Source: Legionella moravica DSM 19234
GTDB lineage: Bacteria; Pseudomonadota; Gammaproteobacteria; Legionellales; Legionellaceae
Length of the DNA stretch: 64,000 nucleotides
Reading direction: 5' to 3'
Assembly (NCBI RefSeq): GCF_000423305.1
Contig: NZ_KE383999.1
Span: 303,667 to 367,666 of the forward strand
Shown: positions 8,026 through 16,432 of the stretch, in pieces
Numbering within the stretch: position 1 is the first letter of the stretch
Layout of the letters: every line of letters begins with the position of its first letter
Made by a program: the position numbers and the translations under genes
The notes under the pieces: model-generated
Told to the model about the DNA's origin: nothing
What the model saw: only the letters and a program-made list of their open reading frames with translations
The model's database searches: none

Positions 8026-9246
8026 ATGGATAAAAAAGCAAATCCGGTTTTAACTTTTCATTATGAAGGGATAAATAAATCAGGTCAAAAAATGATTGGT
8101 GATATTGAAGCCAGGAGTATGGCCATCGCCAAAGCAGACCTGAGAAAACAGGGTATTGTCGCCAATAAAGTAGTAAAAAAGCGAAAACCACTATTCGATA
8201 GAAAAAACAAAAAAATAAAACCCGGAGATATTACCGTATTCAGTCGTCAGTTAGCTACCATGATAGAGTCCGGAATCCCTCTGGTACAATCCTTTGATAT
8301 AGTGGCGAAAGGTCAATCTAACAAGCGGCTTAAAGATTTGATTGAAACGATAAAGCACGATGTTGAAACAGGCCTTACCTTATCTGAAGCTTTAATGAAA
8401 CACCCTGCTTTTTTTAACGAATTATTTTGTAACCTTGTTGATGCCGGTGAAAAATCAGGTTCCCTCGATGTCATGCTGGATAAAGTAGCCACTTATAAAG
8501 AAAAGATTGAAACCATAAAGAAGAAAATTAAAAAAGCACTGACTTATCCCATAGCCGTCATGGTTGTTGCTTTAATCGTTACCGCTGGTTTATTGATCTT
8601 TGTCGTTCCGCAATTTGAATCCTTATTTAAAGGGTTTGGGGCTGATTTACCGGCATTAACTGCAGCGGTCGTTTCCATGTCAAAATTTATGCAAGCCTAT
8701 TGGTACTATATATTTGGAGCATTGGGCGCAGGTGTATATGCATTGATTTATGTAAAAAATCATTCCGTCAATTTCGCAGAAAACATGGATAGATTAGTAT
8801 TAAAATTACCCGTACTTGGGCCCATTATTGAAAAGGCAGCCATAGCTCGTTTTTCCAGAACACTATCCATCACTTTTGCTGCAGGGTTGCCTCTGGTTGA
8901 AGCTTTAAAATCTGTTGCTGGAGCAACGGGTAACATCATATTCGCCAATGCTACTGAAAAAATTCGTGAAGAAGTAGCTACCGGACAACAAATGAATGTA
9001 GCCATGGAAAATACTCATCTTTTTCCTAATATGGTCATTCAGATGGTTGCAATAGGTGAAGAGTCAGGAGCATTGGAAAAGATGCTTGGCAAAGTGGCTG
9101 ATTTCTATGAAGAAGATGTCGATAACGCAGTTGATGCTTTAAGTAGTTTATTAGAACCTATAATTATGTCAATATTAGGTGTTCTGGTTGGCGGTTTGGT
9201 GGTTGCTATGTATCTGCCTATCTTTAAACTGGGATCTGCAGTCTAA
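8026..9246 (+). CDS. pilC: Type IV pilus inner-membrane platform protein PilC
   Basis: PilC is the inner-membrane scaffold on which PilB works. The 406-residue protein has two GspF domains: residues about 66-190, with GDITVFSRQLATMIESGIPL, and about 270-395, with FSRTLSITFAAGLPLVEALK. Hydrophobic segments lie around 175-200 and 220-240 and near the C-terminus (LLEPIIMSILGVLVGGLVVA). The frame is also open from a TTG at 8014 that overlaps the end of pilB, with AGGAGG at 7993-7998. I prefer the ATG at 8026 because MDKKANPVLTFHYEG matches typical PilC starts, but the TTG is possible. The gene is probably translationally coupled to pilB. Confidence 0.94.
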   Translation: MDKKANPVLTFHYEGINKSGQKMIGDIEARSMAIAKADLRKQGIVANKVVKKRKPLFDRKNKKIKPGDITVFSRQLATMIESGIPLVQSFDIVAKGQSNKRLKDLIETIKHDVETGLTLSEALMKHPAFFNELFCNLVDAGEKSGSLDVMLDKVATYKEKIETIKKKIKKALTYPIAVMVVALIVTAGLLIFVVPQFESLFKGFGADLPALTAAVVSMSKFMQAYWYYIFGALGAGVYALIYVKNHSVNFAENMDRLVLKLPVLGPIIEKAAIARFSRTLSITFAAGLPLVEALKSVAGATGNIIFANATEKIREEVATGQQMNVAMENTHLFPNMVIQMVAIGEESGALEKMLGKVADFYEEDVDNAVDALSSLLEPIIMSILGVLVGGLVVAMYLPIFKLGSAV

Positions 9247-9288
9247 TCACAAGAATAAATCAGAACCTGATAAGGACTTGAACCATAC

Positions 9289-10152
9289 ATGATAAACGAA
9301 TTACTAAACTATCATCCTGCCTTGATGTATGTGATCATCATGATGATTTCTCTTGCTGTTGGAAGCTTGCTTAACGTCATCATTTATCGCCTGCCAATCA
9401 TGTTGCAGTCAGAATGGAGAGAGCAATGCTGTGAGTTGTTAGCTATTCCCGATAAAAAGGAACACAAGACTCTCAATTTATTTTTACCCCGCTCTTTTTG
9501 CCCTGAGTGCAAAACGCAGGTAAAAGCATGGCAAAACATCCCTATTCTCAGCTATTTATTATTAAAAGGCCGTTGTTCTGCATGCAATCATCGAATTTCT
9601 CTGCGTTATCCTTTTATAGAATTGTTAACCATGCTTCTTTCTTTATATGCAGCCTGGCATTTTGGATTTACCGCACAATTAATTTTTGCGCTTTTGGGGA
9701 TATGGGCTTTAATTTCATTAATGTTTATTGACCTGGATCATCAATTGTTGCCTGACAGTCTGACCTTAGGGTTTCTCTGGATAGGTCTTATTGCCAACAC
9801 ACAAAACCTGTTTGCCAGCCTTCCAGTCGCTGTTTTGAGTTGTGCTGGAGCCTATATAGGACTTTGGTTGTTTATCCAGTTATTCTATTTAGTTACAGGA
9901 AAAATCGGGATGGGGCATGGTGATTTTAAATTGTTCGCTGCCTTTGGCGCCTGGTTCGGCTGGGTCTATTTACCCTTAATTCTCCTGTTATCGTCAATCA
10001 GCGGAGCAATTATTGGCATAATCTATTTACGTGCAAGTAAACAATCAAGAGATACAACCATACCTTTTGGCCCTTTTCTCTGCATTGCTGGCCTCATTTC
10101 CATGTTTTGGGGGCAATCAATCGTTGCCTGGTATTTGCATTTTTGGCTGTAA
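9289..10152 (+). CDS. pilD: Prepilin peptidase / N-methyltransferase PilD
   Basis: This is the inner-membrane aspartic protease that cleaves type IV prepilins and type II pseudopilins and methylates the new N-terminus. The 287-residue protein starts with a hydrophobic segment and the LNVIIYRLP motif (about 28-36). It then has the cytoplasmic zinc site C71xxC74...C96xxC99. The two catalytic aspartates lie in FIDLDHQLLPD (D148 region) and GMGHGDFK (D212). Seven or eight hydrophobic segments are visible. In L. pneumophila, PilD is known to be required for both pili and type II secretion. It lies 42 bases after pilC. The coaE gene that often follows pilD elsewhere is absent here. Confidence 0.95.
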   Translation: MINELLNYHPALMYVIIMMISLAVGSLLNVIIYRLPIMLQSEWREQCCELLAIPDKKEHKTLNLFLPRSFCPECKTQVKAWQNIPILSYLLLKGRCSACNHRISLRYPFIELLTMLLSLYAAWHFGFTAQLIFALLGIWALISLMFIDLDHQLLPDSLTLGFLWIGLIANTQNLFASLPVAVLSCAGAYIGLWLFIQLFYLVTGKIGMGHGDFKLFAAFGAWFGWVYLPLILLLSSISGAIIGIIYLRASKQSRDTTIPFGPFLCIAGLISMFWGQSIVAWYLHFWL

Positions 10153-10172
10153 GACTCTCGATCATATTCAGT

Positions 10173-10766
10173 TTAATGTACATCCTTTCTACGCTGCATG
10201 ATTGCAGAGAAAAATTCAGGTTTATTTAATCCCATAGAGGCAAAAATCTGTGGGATTTTATCCCAGCTTCCTTCTTGCTCAATGCTTTCAACAATCAGCT
10301 CAAAACCCTTATCCTTATCAACATCAAGACCCCAGCCATTAATCAGGCAAAGCCCTCTTAATCTTTTAGCACCGATATGCCCTAATTTTTCAGCAGCCAG
10401 TAAGTGAGCATGTGCTTCTTCAAAAATTTGCTGGCTTCTTTTCTGGTTTGCAGGACTATTAAATACGCCCTCATCATGCAGATTTTGTCTGTATTTAGCT
10501 TCATCAACAAACAATTGGGCTAATTGGTAATGTGCGGCAGAGTCATCGAGATCTGCAGCTTTTCGATAGCATTCAATTATCATTATTTCAGCATAAGGTG
10601 CATTTTTATTACCTTTCAGCTTTTTGAATAATCCAGCCAGCTCGTAATAACACAGAATTTCTCGTTTAATGACTTCATCTCCAGGTTGATTATTAACCCG
10701 GTTATTCTGCATGGCTTTAATTTTTTTTGTCAGTCGTTTGATTTTCCAGCGTTTGATATTAAACAT
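10173..10766 (-). CDS. Hypothetical protein with Sel1/TPR-like helices (197 aa)
   Basis: I do not recognise this as a named gene. The first 25 residues are very basic (KRWKIKRLTKKIKAMQ). The rest looks like Sel1-like or TPR-like helical pairs, for example ECYRKAADLDDSAAHYQLAQ at about 66-85 and HAHLLAAEKLGHIGAKRLRG at about 119-138. Such repeats usually mediate protein contacts. No signal peptide or catalytic motif is seen. It runs convergently to pilD and forms a probable two-gene unit with the membrane protein 17 bases upstream. Confidence 0.65.
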   Translation of the reverse strand: MFNIKRWKIKRLTKKIKAMQNNRVNNQPGDEVIKREILCYYELAGLFKKLKGNKNAPYAEIMIIECYRKAADLDDSAAHYQLAQLFVDEAKYRQNLHDEGVFNSPANQKRSQQIFEEAHAHLLAAEKLGHIGAKRLRGLCLINGWGLDVDKDKGFELIVESIEQEGSWDKIPQIFASMGLNKPEFFSAIMQRRKDVH

Positions 10767-10783
10767 GGATACTCCTGTCAGTA

Positions 10784-11230
10784 TTATGCGGTGCTTTGAA
10801 TAATATATTGTAATAAAAATACCACAACTACAATTAATACCATCAATAGAATAATTTTAGCAGCTAATCCCAGTGACTCTTTAACCTCTTTCTCATGTTC
10901 TAAAGTTTCTTCAGGGTCTGGTTTTTTTGCAAGACCTAAAATTTGATCATCAATGTAGTTGGATATATAGTATGAAATATAACCAGCAATCAAACTGGGC
11001 ATAAAGAAAATCATCCAGGTAACAATTTTACTCACGGTTTCGCCGTAATCATACCTGTTTTCAAAAAACATGATCATATCACTTACCAGATCGGGTACGT
11101 CATAATATAAATTCCATATTAAATAAGGCAGGATGTACATGCTGAAGAAAAACAATCCCAAAGCCAGGATCAAACTAATAATTCCCAATATATACAATTT
11201 GTTATTTATGGAATATCTGTCTTGCTCCAT
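10784..11230 (-). CDS. Small integral membrane protein of unknown function (148 aa)
   Basis: Three hydrophobic segments stand out: residues about 12-37 (ILGIISLILALGLFFFSMYI), 68-90 (VTWMIFFMPSLIAGYISYYI) and 122-145 (LAAKIILLMVLIVVVVFLLQ). A charged loop (KPDPEETLEHEKEVKE) lies between the last two. No family signature is recognised. It is the first gene of a probable minus-strand pair with the Sel1-like protein and is divergent from ppsR. A role in the inner membrane is the only supportable statement. Confidence 0.65.
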   Translation of the reverse strand: MEQDRYSINNKLYILGIISLILALGLFFFSMYILPYLIWNLYYDVPDLVSDMIMFFENRYDYGETVSKIVTWMIFFMPSLIAGYISYYISNYIDDQILGLAKKPDPEETLEHEKEVKESLGLAAKIILLMVLIVVVVFLLQYIIQSTA

Positions 11231-11366
11231 GATATCCTTCCGTAGTGTTACAATCTAAATAGACCTAGTTTTAAGATAGCAGATGAGGGCAAATAAGTAC
11301 ACTTGCTGCTTATATTTCATAATTCGTTTAAAATTCATTACTTTATTTATATCTTAAGGATTTTTT

Positions 11367-12182
11367 ATGAAACGCCAAGTTTTTATGCTTTCTGATGGAA
11401 CAGGTATTACCGCGGAAACTCTAGGAAACAGTCTCATTACTCAATTTGAAAATATCGAGTTTGAAAAACAAACCATACCCTACATCGATTCACTTCACAA
11501 AGCGGAGCATGTCATTGCGCGTGTTAATAAATCCTTTGAAGAACAAGGCATTAAACCACTGGTATTTATGACATTAGTCAATCCAGAAATTCGCCAATTG
11601 TTTAAGAATGCCAATGCCTGCGTCTTTGATTTGTTCAGTACTTTTATTGATCCCCTGGAAGCCGAATTAAATGAAAAATCATCTTATACCGTTGGTCGAA
11701 CGCATGGTGTAGCTAACGATAAATCCTACACGCATAGAATTGAAGCTGTTGATTTTGCATTGTCGCATGACGATGGAATTAAAACTCGGGGATATGATAA
11801 GGCGGATATCATTTTGATCGGAGTTTCTCGATGCGGAAAGACTCCAAGTTGTTTATATATGGCTTTACAATATGGAATATTAGCAGCGAATTATCCATTT
11901 ACAGAAGATGATTTGATAGGCTTTCATTTGCCTGAAGTTTTGAGGCCTTATAAACATAAGTTATTCGGACTCACTATTGATTCACACCGATTACAGCAGA
12001 TTCGTTCAGAACGCAGACCCAATAGCAAATATGCTTCATCAGAGCAATGCCGACTCGAAGTTACTGAAGTAGAGGCGATGTATAAAAAAGAAGGGATTCC
12101 GTACATTAATTCTACCAAGTACTCTATTGAAGAAATCGCCACGAAAGTATTGGCGTCAGCTGGTTTGCACAGGAAAATATAA
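11367..12182 (+). CDS. ppsR: PEP synthase regulatory protein (kinase/pyrophosphorylase)
   Basis: A DUF299 family protein. Members control phosphoenolpyruvate synthase or pyruvate phosphate dikinase by ADP-dependent threonine phosphorylation and phosphate-dependent removal. The 271-residue protein starts with the family hallmark FMLSDGTGITAETLG (6-20) and has the nucleotide-binding loop GVSRCGKTPSCLYMA (152-166). Length is normal. A TTAAGGA ribosome binding site lies 7 bases before the ATG. Its target, ppsA, is not in the window. PEP synthase control would tie into gluconeogenesis, which matters for an amino-acid-consuming bacterium; that link is inference. Confidence 0.93.
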   Translation: MKRQVFMLSDGTGITAETLGNSLITQFENIEFEKQTIPYIDSLHKAEHVIARVNKSFEEQGIKPLVFMTLVNPEIRQLFKNANACVFDLFSTFIDPLEAELNEKSSYTVGRTHGVANDKSYTHRIEAVDFALSHDDGIKTRGYDKADIILIGVSRCGKTPSCLYMALQYGILAANYPFTEDDLIGFHLPEVLRPYKHKLFGLTIDSHRLQQIRSERRPNSKYASSEQCRLEVTEVEAMYKKEGIPYINSTKYSIEEIATKVLASAGLHRKI

Positions 12183-12267
12183 GGTTCATGCTAAAGACTT
12201 TTGGGGTGTTGTGCACTATATTGTTATTGGAGATTTATATTTTAGCATTTTAAGAAGGATACTTATT

Positions 12268-12675
12268 TTGAAAAGTGATGATATTAAAAAAGATTATGAA
12301 TCAGGCGTTGAGCTAGTCAAAAAGCGTTATCTTCCTAAAGGCTTGGATTTGCTGAAGCAAATTGAGGATTTTTCCCCTGAATTAGCCGATGTCATTGTTC
12401 GTCAGGGAATACATGAGATATGGCAAAACAAAACTCCATCACTGAGTATGCGTGAAAAAGAACTGATGGTTTTGGCCTCTATTATTACTGACAATACGGT
12501 GCAATTTGAAGTTACTTTACACACTGAAAATTGTCTGTTGCTAGGTGTTACTAAAGCAGAAATCCTGGAAATGCTGGTGCTTTTAACGCTATACGTTGGC
12601 CAACCCAAAGTACTCAATTGTCTCGATGCAGTAAAGCAGGCTTTTGCCAATTTTGATGAGCATCAAAAAAAATAA
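12268..12675 (+). CDS. Carboxymuconolactone decarboxylase / AhpD-like protein
   Basis: I place the start at the TTG at 12268, because AAGAAGGA lies 8 bases upstream. The longer frame from 12127 overlaps ppsR and adds a non-homologous tail. The 135-residue protein has the all-helical CMD fold pattern: MREKELMVLASIITDN (about 63-78), then HTENCLLLGVTKAEILEML (about 85-103), which matches the core Hx3Ax2xGx3EI pattern with Cys in place of Ala. The CxxC redox pair of AhpD is absent, so peroxidase-coupled activity is not supported. The real substrate is unknown. It follows ppsR on the same strand by about 85 bases. Confidence 0.8.
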   Translation: MKSDDIKKDYESGVELVKKRYLPKGLDLLKQIEDFSPELADVIVRQGIHEIWQNKTPSLSMREKELMVLASIITDNTVQFEVTLHTENCLLLGVTKAEILEMLVLLTLYVGQPKVLNCLDAVKQAFANFDEHQKK

Positions 12676-12701
12676 TACTTCTTTGAGGTGTTACTCATTC
12701 T

Positions 12702-13004
12702 GTGTTAAGACAACGAGCCCGCGATTTAAGGAACAATAGTACTGATGCTGAGAGGCATCTATGGTACTATCTTCGAGCGAATAGATTTGGATTTAAATTC
12801 AAGAGACAAGTACAAATAGGCGAATACCTCGTTGATTTTGTCTGTCTTGAAAAACGACTGATTATCGAGTTTGATGGTGGTCAACACATGGACAATCAAA
12901 TTTACGATATGAAAGCTATCAATATCGTAAGCCTTATCAGCCCCAAAAAATTCACAATGCTCATTAGCCCAAACATCATTGGCAACTCACGGCTGTCCCA
13001 TTAA
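12702..13004 (+). pseudogene. Truncated DUF559 (Vsr-like) endonuclease-fold gene
   Basis: The first 65 or so residues are a clear DUF559 domain: RQRARDLRNNSTDAERHLWY, then KFKRQVQIGEYLVDFVCLEK and LIIEFDGGQH, the PD-(D/E)XK-like core. After QHMDNQIYD the normal C-terminus (usually ending in a VLRFWNNDV-like strand) is lost. The frame runs through unrelated sequence into the left arm of the 62-bp inverted repeat that begins at 12985. A reverse-strand reading of the tail gives ANDVWANE, so a local rearrangement is possible. The start codon is a GTG with GAGGTG upstream. The gene is most likely inactivated. Confidence 0.7.
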
Positions 13005-13265
13005 AAATGTGACGTCTTTCCGAGCGTAGCGAGGAATCTCCTGCAAATTGGCACAATCTGAATTAATGCATTAATTATCATTACCTTTTAAACTCTTTTT
13101 TTTACAAGGAATTTAATGATGTCATCAGAAAATGTACCTGGATTTTTATATCATTTCGACTGATATGATTTTAATGGCCGCATTTTAATGGGATCGTGCA
13201 ACCTTGCAGGAGATTCCTCGCTACGCTCGGAAAGACGTCACATTTTTAATGGGACAGCCGTGAGT
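12985..13265. repeat. Perfect 62-bp inverted repeat flanking 157 bp
   Basis: The left arm, 12985-13046, and right arm, 13204-13265, are exact reverse complements over 62 bases, with CTTTCCGAGCGTAGCGAGGA in the middle. The 157-base interior has no gene. Perfect identity of long arms implies recent insertion or ongoing conversion. The structure resembles a MITE or a foldback element. No clear target duplication is visible. It sits where the DUF559 gene is truncated. Confidence 0.8.
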
Positions 13266-13469
13266 ATGACTCAGATATGGATTACAATGTGGTTCATATT
13301 CCCTTTATTATCCATATTATAAAGGAAGTGGACGCTTTATTTTTCCTGAACACTCAAAGATAACTTCATTCACTCTATTGCCCAGCCAGTAGCATAAGTG
13401 GCGCAATTAATACCCAAACAGATCTCCTTTGTGATACTATGCTTTTTTTTAATCCTTGAGATTGAAATT

Positions 13470-16166
13470 ATGATTACCTTAACTGAAGCTAATTTTCCTT
13501 TAAAAGCACAAGAAGTAATTGAACAATATTATTTAAAACCCATGAACGGCAGTAAAAAAAGCAACTTAAAGGATGGTCATATTGAGCGAATAATACATGG
13601 TGGCATGCACGCCAGTCGTGCTACTTTATGGTCTTTGGTCATGAATCAGCTTCTGAAAAAATTAGCTCCAGTCTATGTACATTCAGCCCTTGATAAAATA
13701 GCTAGCCATCTTAAAACAGATACACAAACAGCATTATTACTTATTTTAATAACAACAACTTGCCACGACTCAGCTAGAAAAGGTGAAGGTGCAGATATTT
13801 GGGAAGCTGAAAGCGCAGCCAATACATTAGAAATTTTAAAATCTTTAGGGTTGGAGGATGCTCAAGCTCAATTATTTGCAAATGCAGTACACTGGAAAGA
13901 CCAACCTACAGTGTACAAAAAAGAATTATGCAAATTAGGTATCGACGAACAGGATTGCAATGCCTTTGATTATATTCGTAAACTGGTTAATTTAGGCGAT
14001 AATCTAGATCTTATGCGTTGTATAGGCTCTTTTGATTTAAGCTATATCTTTAACACTCTAAATACTATCGAGGGGCTTGATCAAGAAGTACATCACAATG
14101 AAGTTGTCGCACTGATTAAATCAATGCATCAAATGATTTATGATCAACACGATATGTTCTTTGATAGTACTGTATTGGATCTGGATAATAAGCCCATTTT
14201 TAGCCATCCAAGTAGTCATACTCCAGCCAAAAAACTACAATTCGAGCACGCGGGCAATGTATTCATAGCTATTGTCCAAGATGTTATAAAGTATCCTGAA
14301 ATTCAAGCCTTGGTGCCCGATGAATTTAAAAATTTAAAAAACACTGAAGATACAATACCTGCTGCCCCATTTGATCCTTTTATACATGGTACAACGTCTG
14401 CAACGCTGGCCTTAATATCAAAAACAAATTTTCAACTTATGCCTGTACTAAAGATGATAGATGACTTTCAAACAGCGCCAATGGTTGGTGAGTTAACTAA
14501 AGGCGGTTACAGTGTATTAGGTTTTAAAAGTGTGCAAGAGGAGGACATTGGGGCAACTTCTTATGGAAATGTGTTAACAGGAAATTACAATTTAAAAAAA
14601 ATCACTGCGAATTATACACTGTTTAAACCGCTAGCCAGCAGTACTGCGTTACAGAATTTTAAAAATTCAATTAAATACGGTTTAGCTAGTGGGTTTTCAA
14701 ATTTTAATTTATTGCTGATTTATTTTACTCGTGCACGGCAAATGCATCAATCACTTGATCAAGTAATCACTAAAGCGGAGATTGATACATTAAATCAACA
14801 ACTACAAGGAACAGTCCAATTTTATTATTTTATTCAATTGCTGGGTACTTATATTCATCCTGATTTTGAGGCAATAAAAGAGGCCTTGGCTCAATCCAGT
14901 TCATTGACAAAAAGAGATATAACAGATGCAGCATTTAGCCTTTTGAACATGGAACAAATAGTCAAAAAAATCATGCTGCATAATATCGATATGAAAGATA
15001 TTCTTTTAAACCCAACAGAGGAAAATCTTGAAAAAGTCCTTAAAGTTCTCAAGTTTCCTAAGAAGGCAGTCATTAAATCTGGGTTTGCAGCTGTAGATAA
15101 AGAAATTGAATTACCAATCGCACAGTTTTTTAGTTTAAAAAAACCAACACTTCCAAAATATGAAATAAGTGAACAATATGATGAACATCATTTTGGATAT
15201 TTTTCTCGTAATATTAATGGGTATTGTATCAATGATTGTATAGAACAATTTCTTTCACAAAGAGTGGGAGCAGATTATTTTGTAGGTTTAAGTAAGGAAG
15301 CTAAAAAATATGTGTTTGCTCTGGAGGATCGTATTCGCGTTTTTAATAAGCTAGTTCACGCACCTCAAGAACAATTTAATCTTACCGTGGATCAGCAAGC
15401 CCTTTTAAAGGCAACTTATCCAATTATATTTGTATCTGAGTCTAGTAATATCAGACCTTATGGAGATGAATACCGTAACAGTGTTCCTTCTAGATTAGGT
15501 GATGATATTAGATTGATTGCTACAGATACTATTAGTCATCAGGAACATCTTAAAAAATACCTCCGCCAGCACCAAGTTAACCCAGTTCAAGTGGTATTAT
15601 TTAGTGACTTAGAGAAGGCAAGCAAGGACAAATCCTCCCTACCTTTATCTATCGACTCACAACAACTCAGAAACATGTTAACCAACACTAAAGCTCATAA
15701 ACATGGCAGACTTTTTTATGAGTTATACGAAATGTTGGATGATTTGAATGATAAACGAAATAAATATCGCTATAACAATCCCCAAGTATATAAGGCTCTA
15801 GACAGACTCCTGGGTGAAATCAATAATGAGATGAGTACAGCTTTTCCTTTAGACAACCCCATCAGTGGGAGTGCCATACGTGCTTTTTGTACTAGAAACA
15901 CCACCCTAATTGAAGAGCAAAAAAGTATATTTGAACAGCACAGAGGTGTATTGGGTATACTGGATACAATTTTAACTGTACTTGCAAGTTTAATTGTACT
16001 TTATCCTGTAGTCTACCTGTATCAAAAAGCTCACAATATACAGCATACCTTTTTTAATACAGATTCAGCGATAAAAGCTCAAAATACAATGGCTACACTT
16101 TCTAAAATAAATGCTTCTGCTGATGATTTTCCAGAAGACGAGGTAGTTATATCGTGTTCTGCTTAG
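13470..16166 (+). CDS. SidE-type phosphodiesterase-domain protein, probable Dot/Icm effector (898 aa)
   Basis: The N-terminal third resembles the PDE domain of the SidE effectors and of Lem10 (Lpg1496). Motifs in order: IIHGGMHASR (residues 41-50), TTCHDSARK (96-104), GADIWEAESA (107-116), LGDNLDLMR (175-183) and FIHGTTSATLALISKTNFQL (304-323, H306). In SidE proteins this domain processes ADP-ribosylated ubiquitin, and in DupA/DupB it removes phosphoribosyl-ubiquitin. I see no mono-ADP-ribosyltransferase motif afterwards, so it is not a full SidE enzyme. A hydrophobic hairpin lies near residues 830-855, followed by an acidic tail. The ATG at 13470 is preferred; a GTG at 13398 would add a hydrophobic 24-residue extension. 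Confidence 0.75.
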   Translation: MITLTEANFPLKAQEVIEQYYLKPMNGSKKSNLKDGHIERIIHGGMHASRATLWSLVMNQLLKKLAPVYVHSALDKIASHLKTDTQTALLLILITTTCHDSARKGEGADIWEAESAANTLEILKSLGLEDAQAQLFANAVHWKDQPTVYKKELCKLGIDEQDCNAFDYIRKLVNLGDNLDLMRCIGSFDLSYIFNTLNTIEGLDQEVHHNEVVALIKSMHQMIYDQHDMFFDSTVLDLDNKPIFSHPSSHTPAKKLQFEHAGNVFIAIVQDVIKYPEIQALVPDEFKNLKNTEDTIPAAPFDPFIHGTTSATLALISKTNFQLMPVLKMIDDFQTAPMVGELTKGGYSVLGFKSVQEEDIGATSYGNVLTGNYNLKKITANYTLFKPLASSTALQNFKNSIKYGLASGFSNFNLLLIYFTRARQMHQSLDQVITKAEIDTLNQQLQGTVQFYYFIQLLGTYIHPDFEAIKEALAQSSSLTKRDITDAAFSLLNMEQIVKKIMLHNIDMKDILLNPTEENLEKVLKVLKFPKKAVIKSGFAAVDKEIELPIAQFFSLKKPTLPKYEISEQYDEHHFGYFSRNINGYCINDCIEQFLSQRVGADYFVGLSKEAKKYVFALEDRIRVFNKLVHAPQEQFNLTVDQQALLKATYPIIFVSESSNIRPYGDEYRNSVPSRLGDDIRLIATDTISHQEHLKKYLRQHQVNPVQVVLFSDLEKASKDKSSLPLSIDSQQLRNMLTNTKAHKHGRLFYELYEMLDDLNDKRNKYRYNNPQVYKALDRLLGEINNEMSTAFPLDNPISGSAIRAFCTRNTTLIEEQKSIFEQHRGVLGILDTILTVLASLIVLYPVVYLYQKAHNIQHTFFNTDSAIKAQNTMATLSKINASADDFPEDEVVISCSA

Positions 16167-16220
16167 ATTTGGCTGGATACGCGGTAAAACCCAGATAAAA
16201 GCAACCTCCCCATTTCGAAT

Positions 16221-16242
16221 TTCCGCGGCATCGACCGCGGAA
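16221..16242. repeat. GC-rich palindrome, CCGCGG family, copy 3
   Basis: TTCCGCGG (16221-16228), loop CATCGA, CCGCGGAA (16235-16242). The preceding TTCGAAT and following TCCA match the copy at 275-296. It lies in the 266-base gap between the SidE-PDE-like gene and the end of prpD. The same gap also holds AGCCCTT/AAGGGCT arms near 16369-16421, which could form a long-loop terminator for either gene. Confidence 0.65.
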
Positions 16243-16432
16243 TCCAGAGAATGGATCTGAACTTGTTTTTCAAGGAATTATTGGAGATTCATGTTATGAG
16301 CACAACCTTAATTTCGCCATCCCGCAGCCTTAAGAGTGAGAGGCTTAATGATGGTTTTATTTCATAAAGCCCTTAATTAATTCTGAATAACACCACGTTA
16401 TTACAGGACAAATCAAGGGCTAGAGAGTTAGC

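Noticed and set aside
12127-12267. Upstream extension of the carboxymuconolactone-decarboxylase-like gene
   Set aside because: It overlaps the end of ppsR, has no family match, and the TTG at 12268 has a good ribosome binding site.
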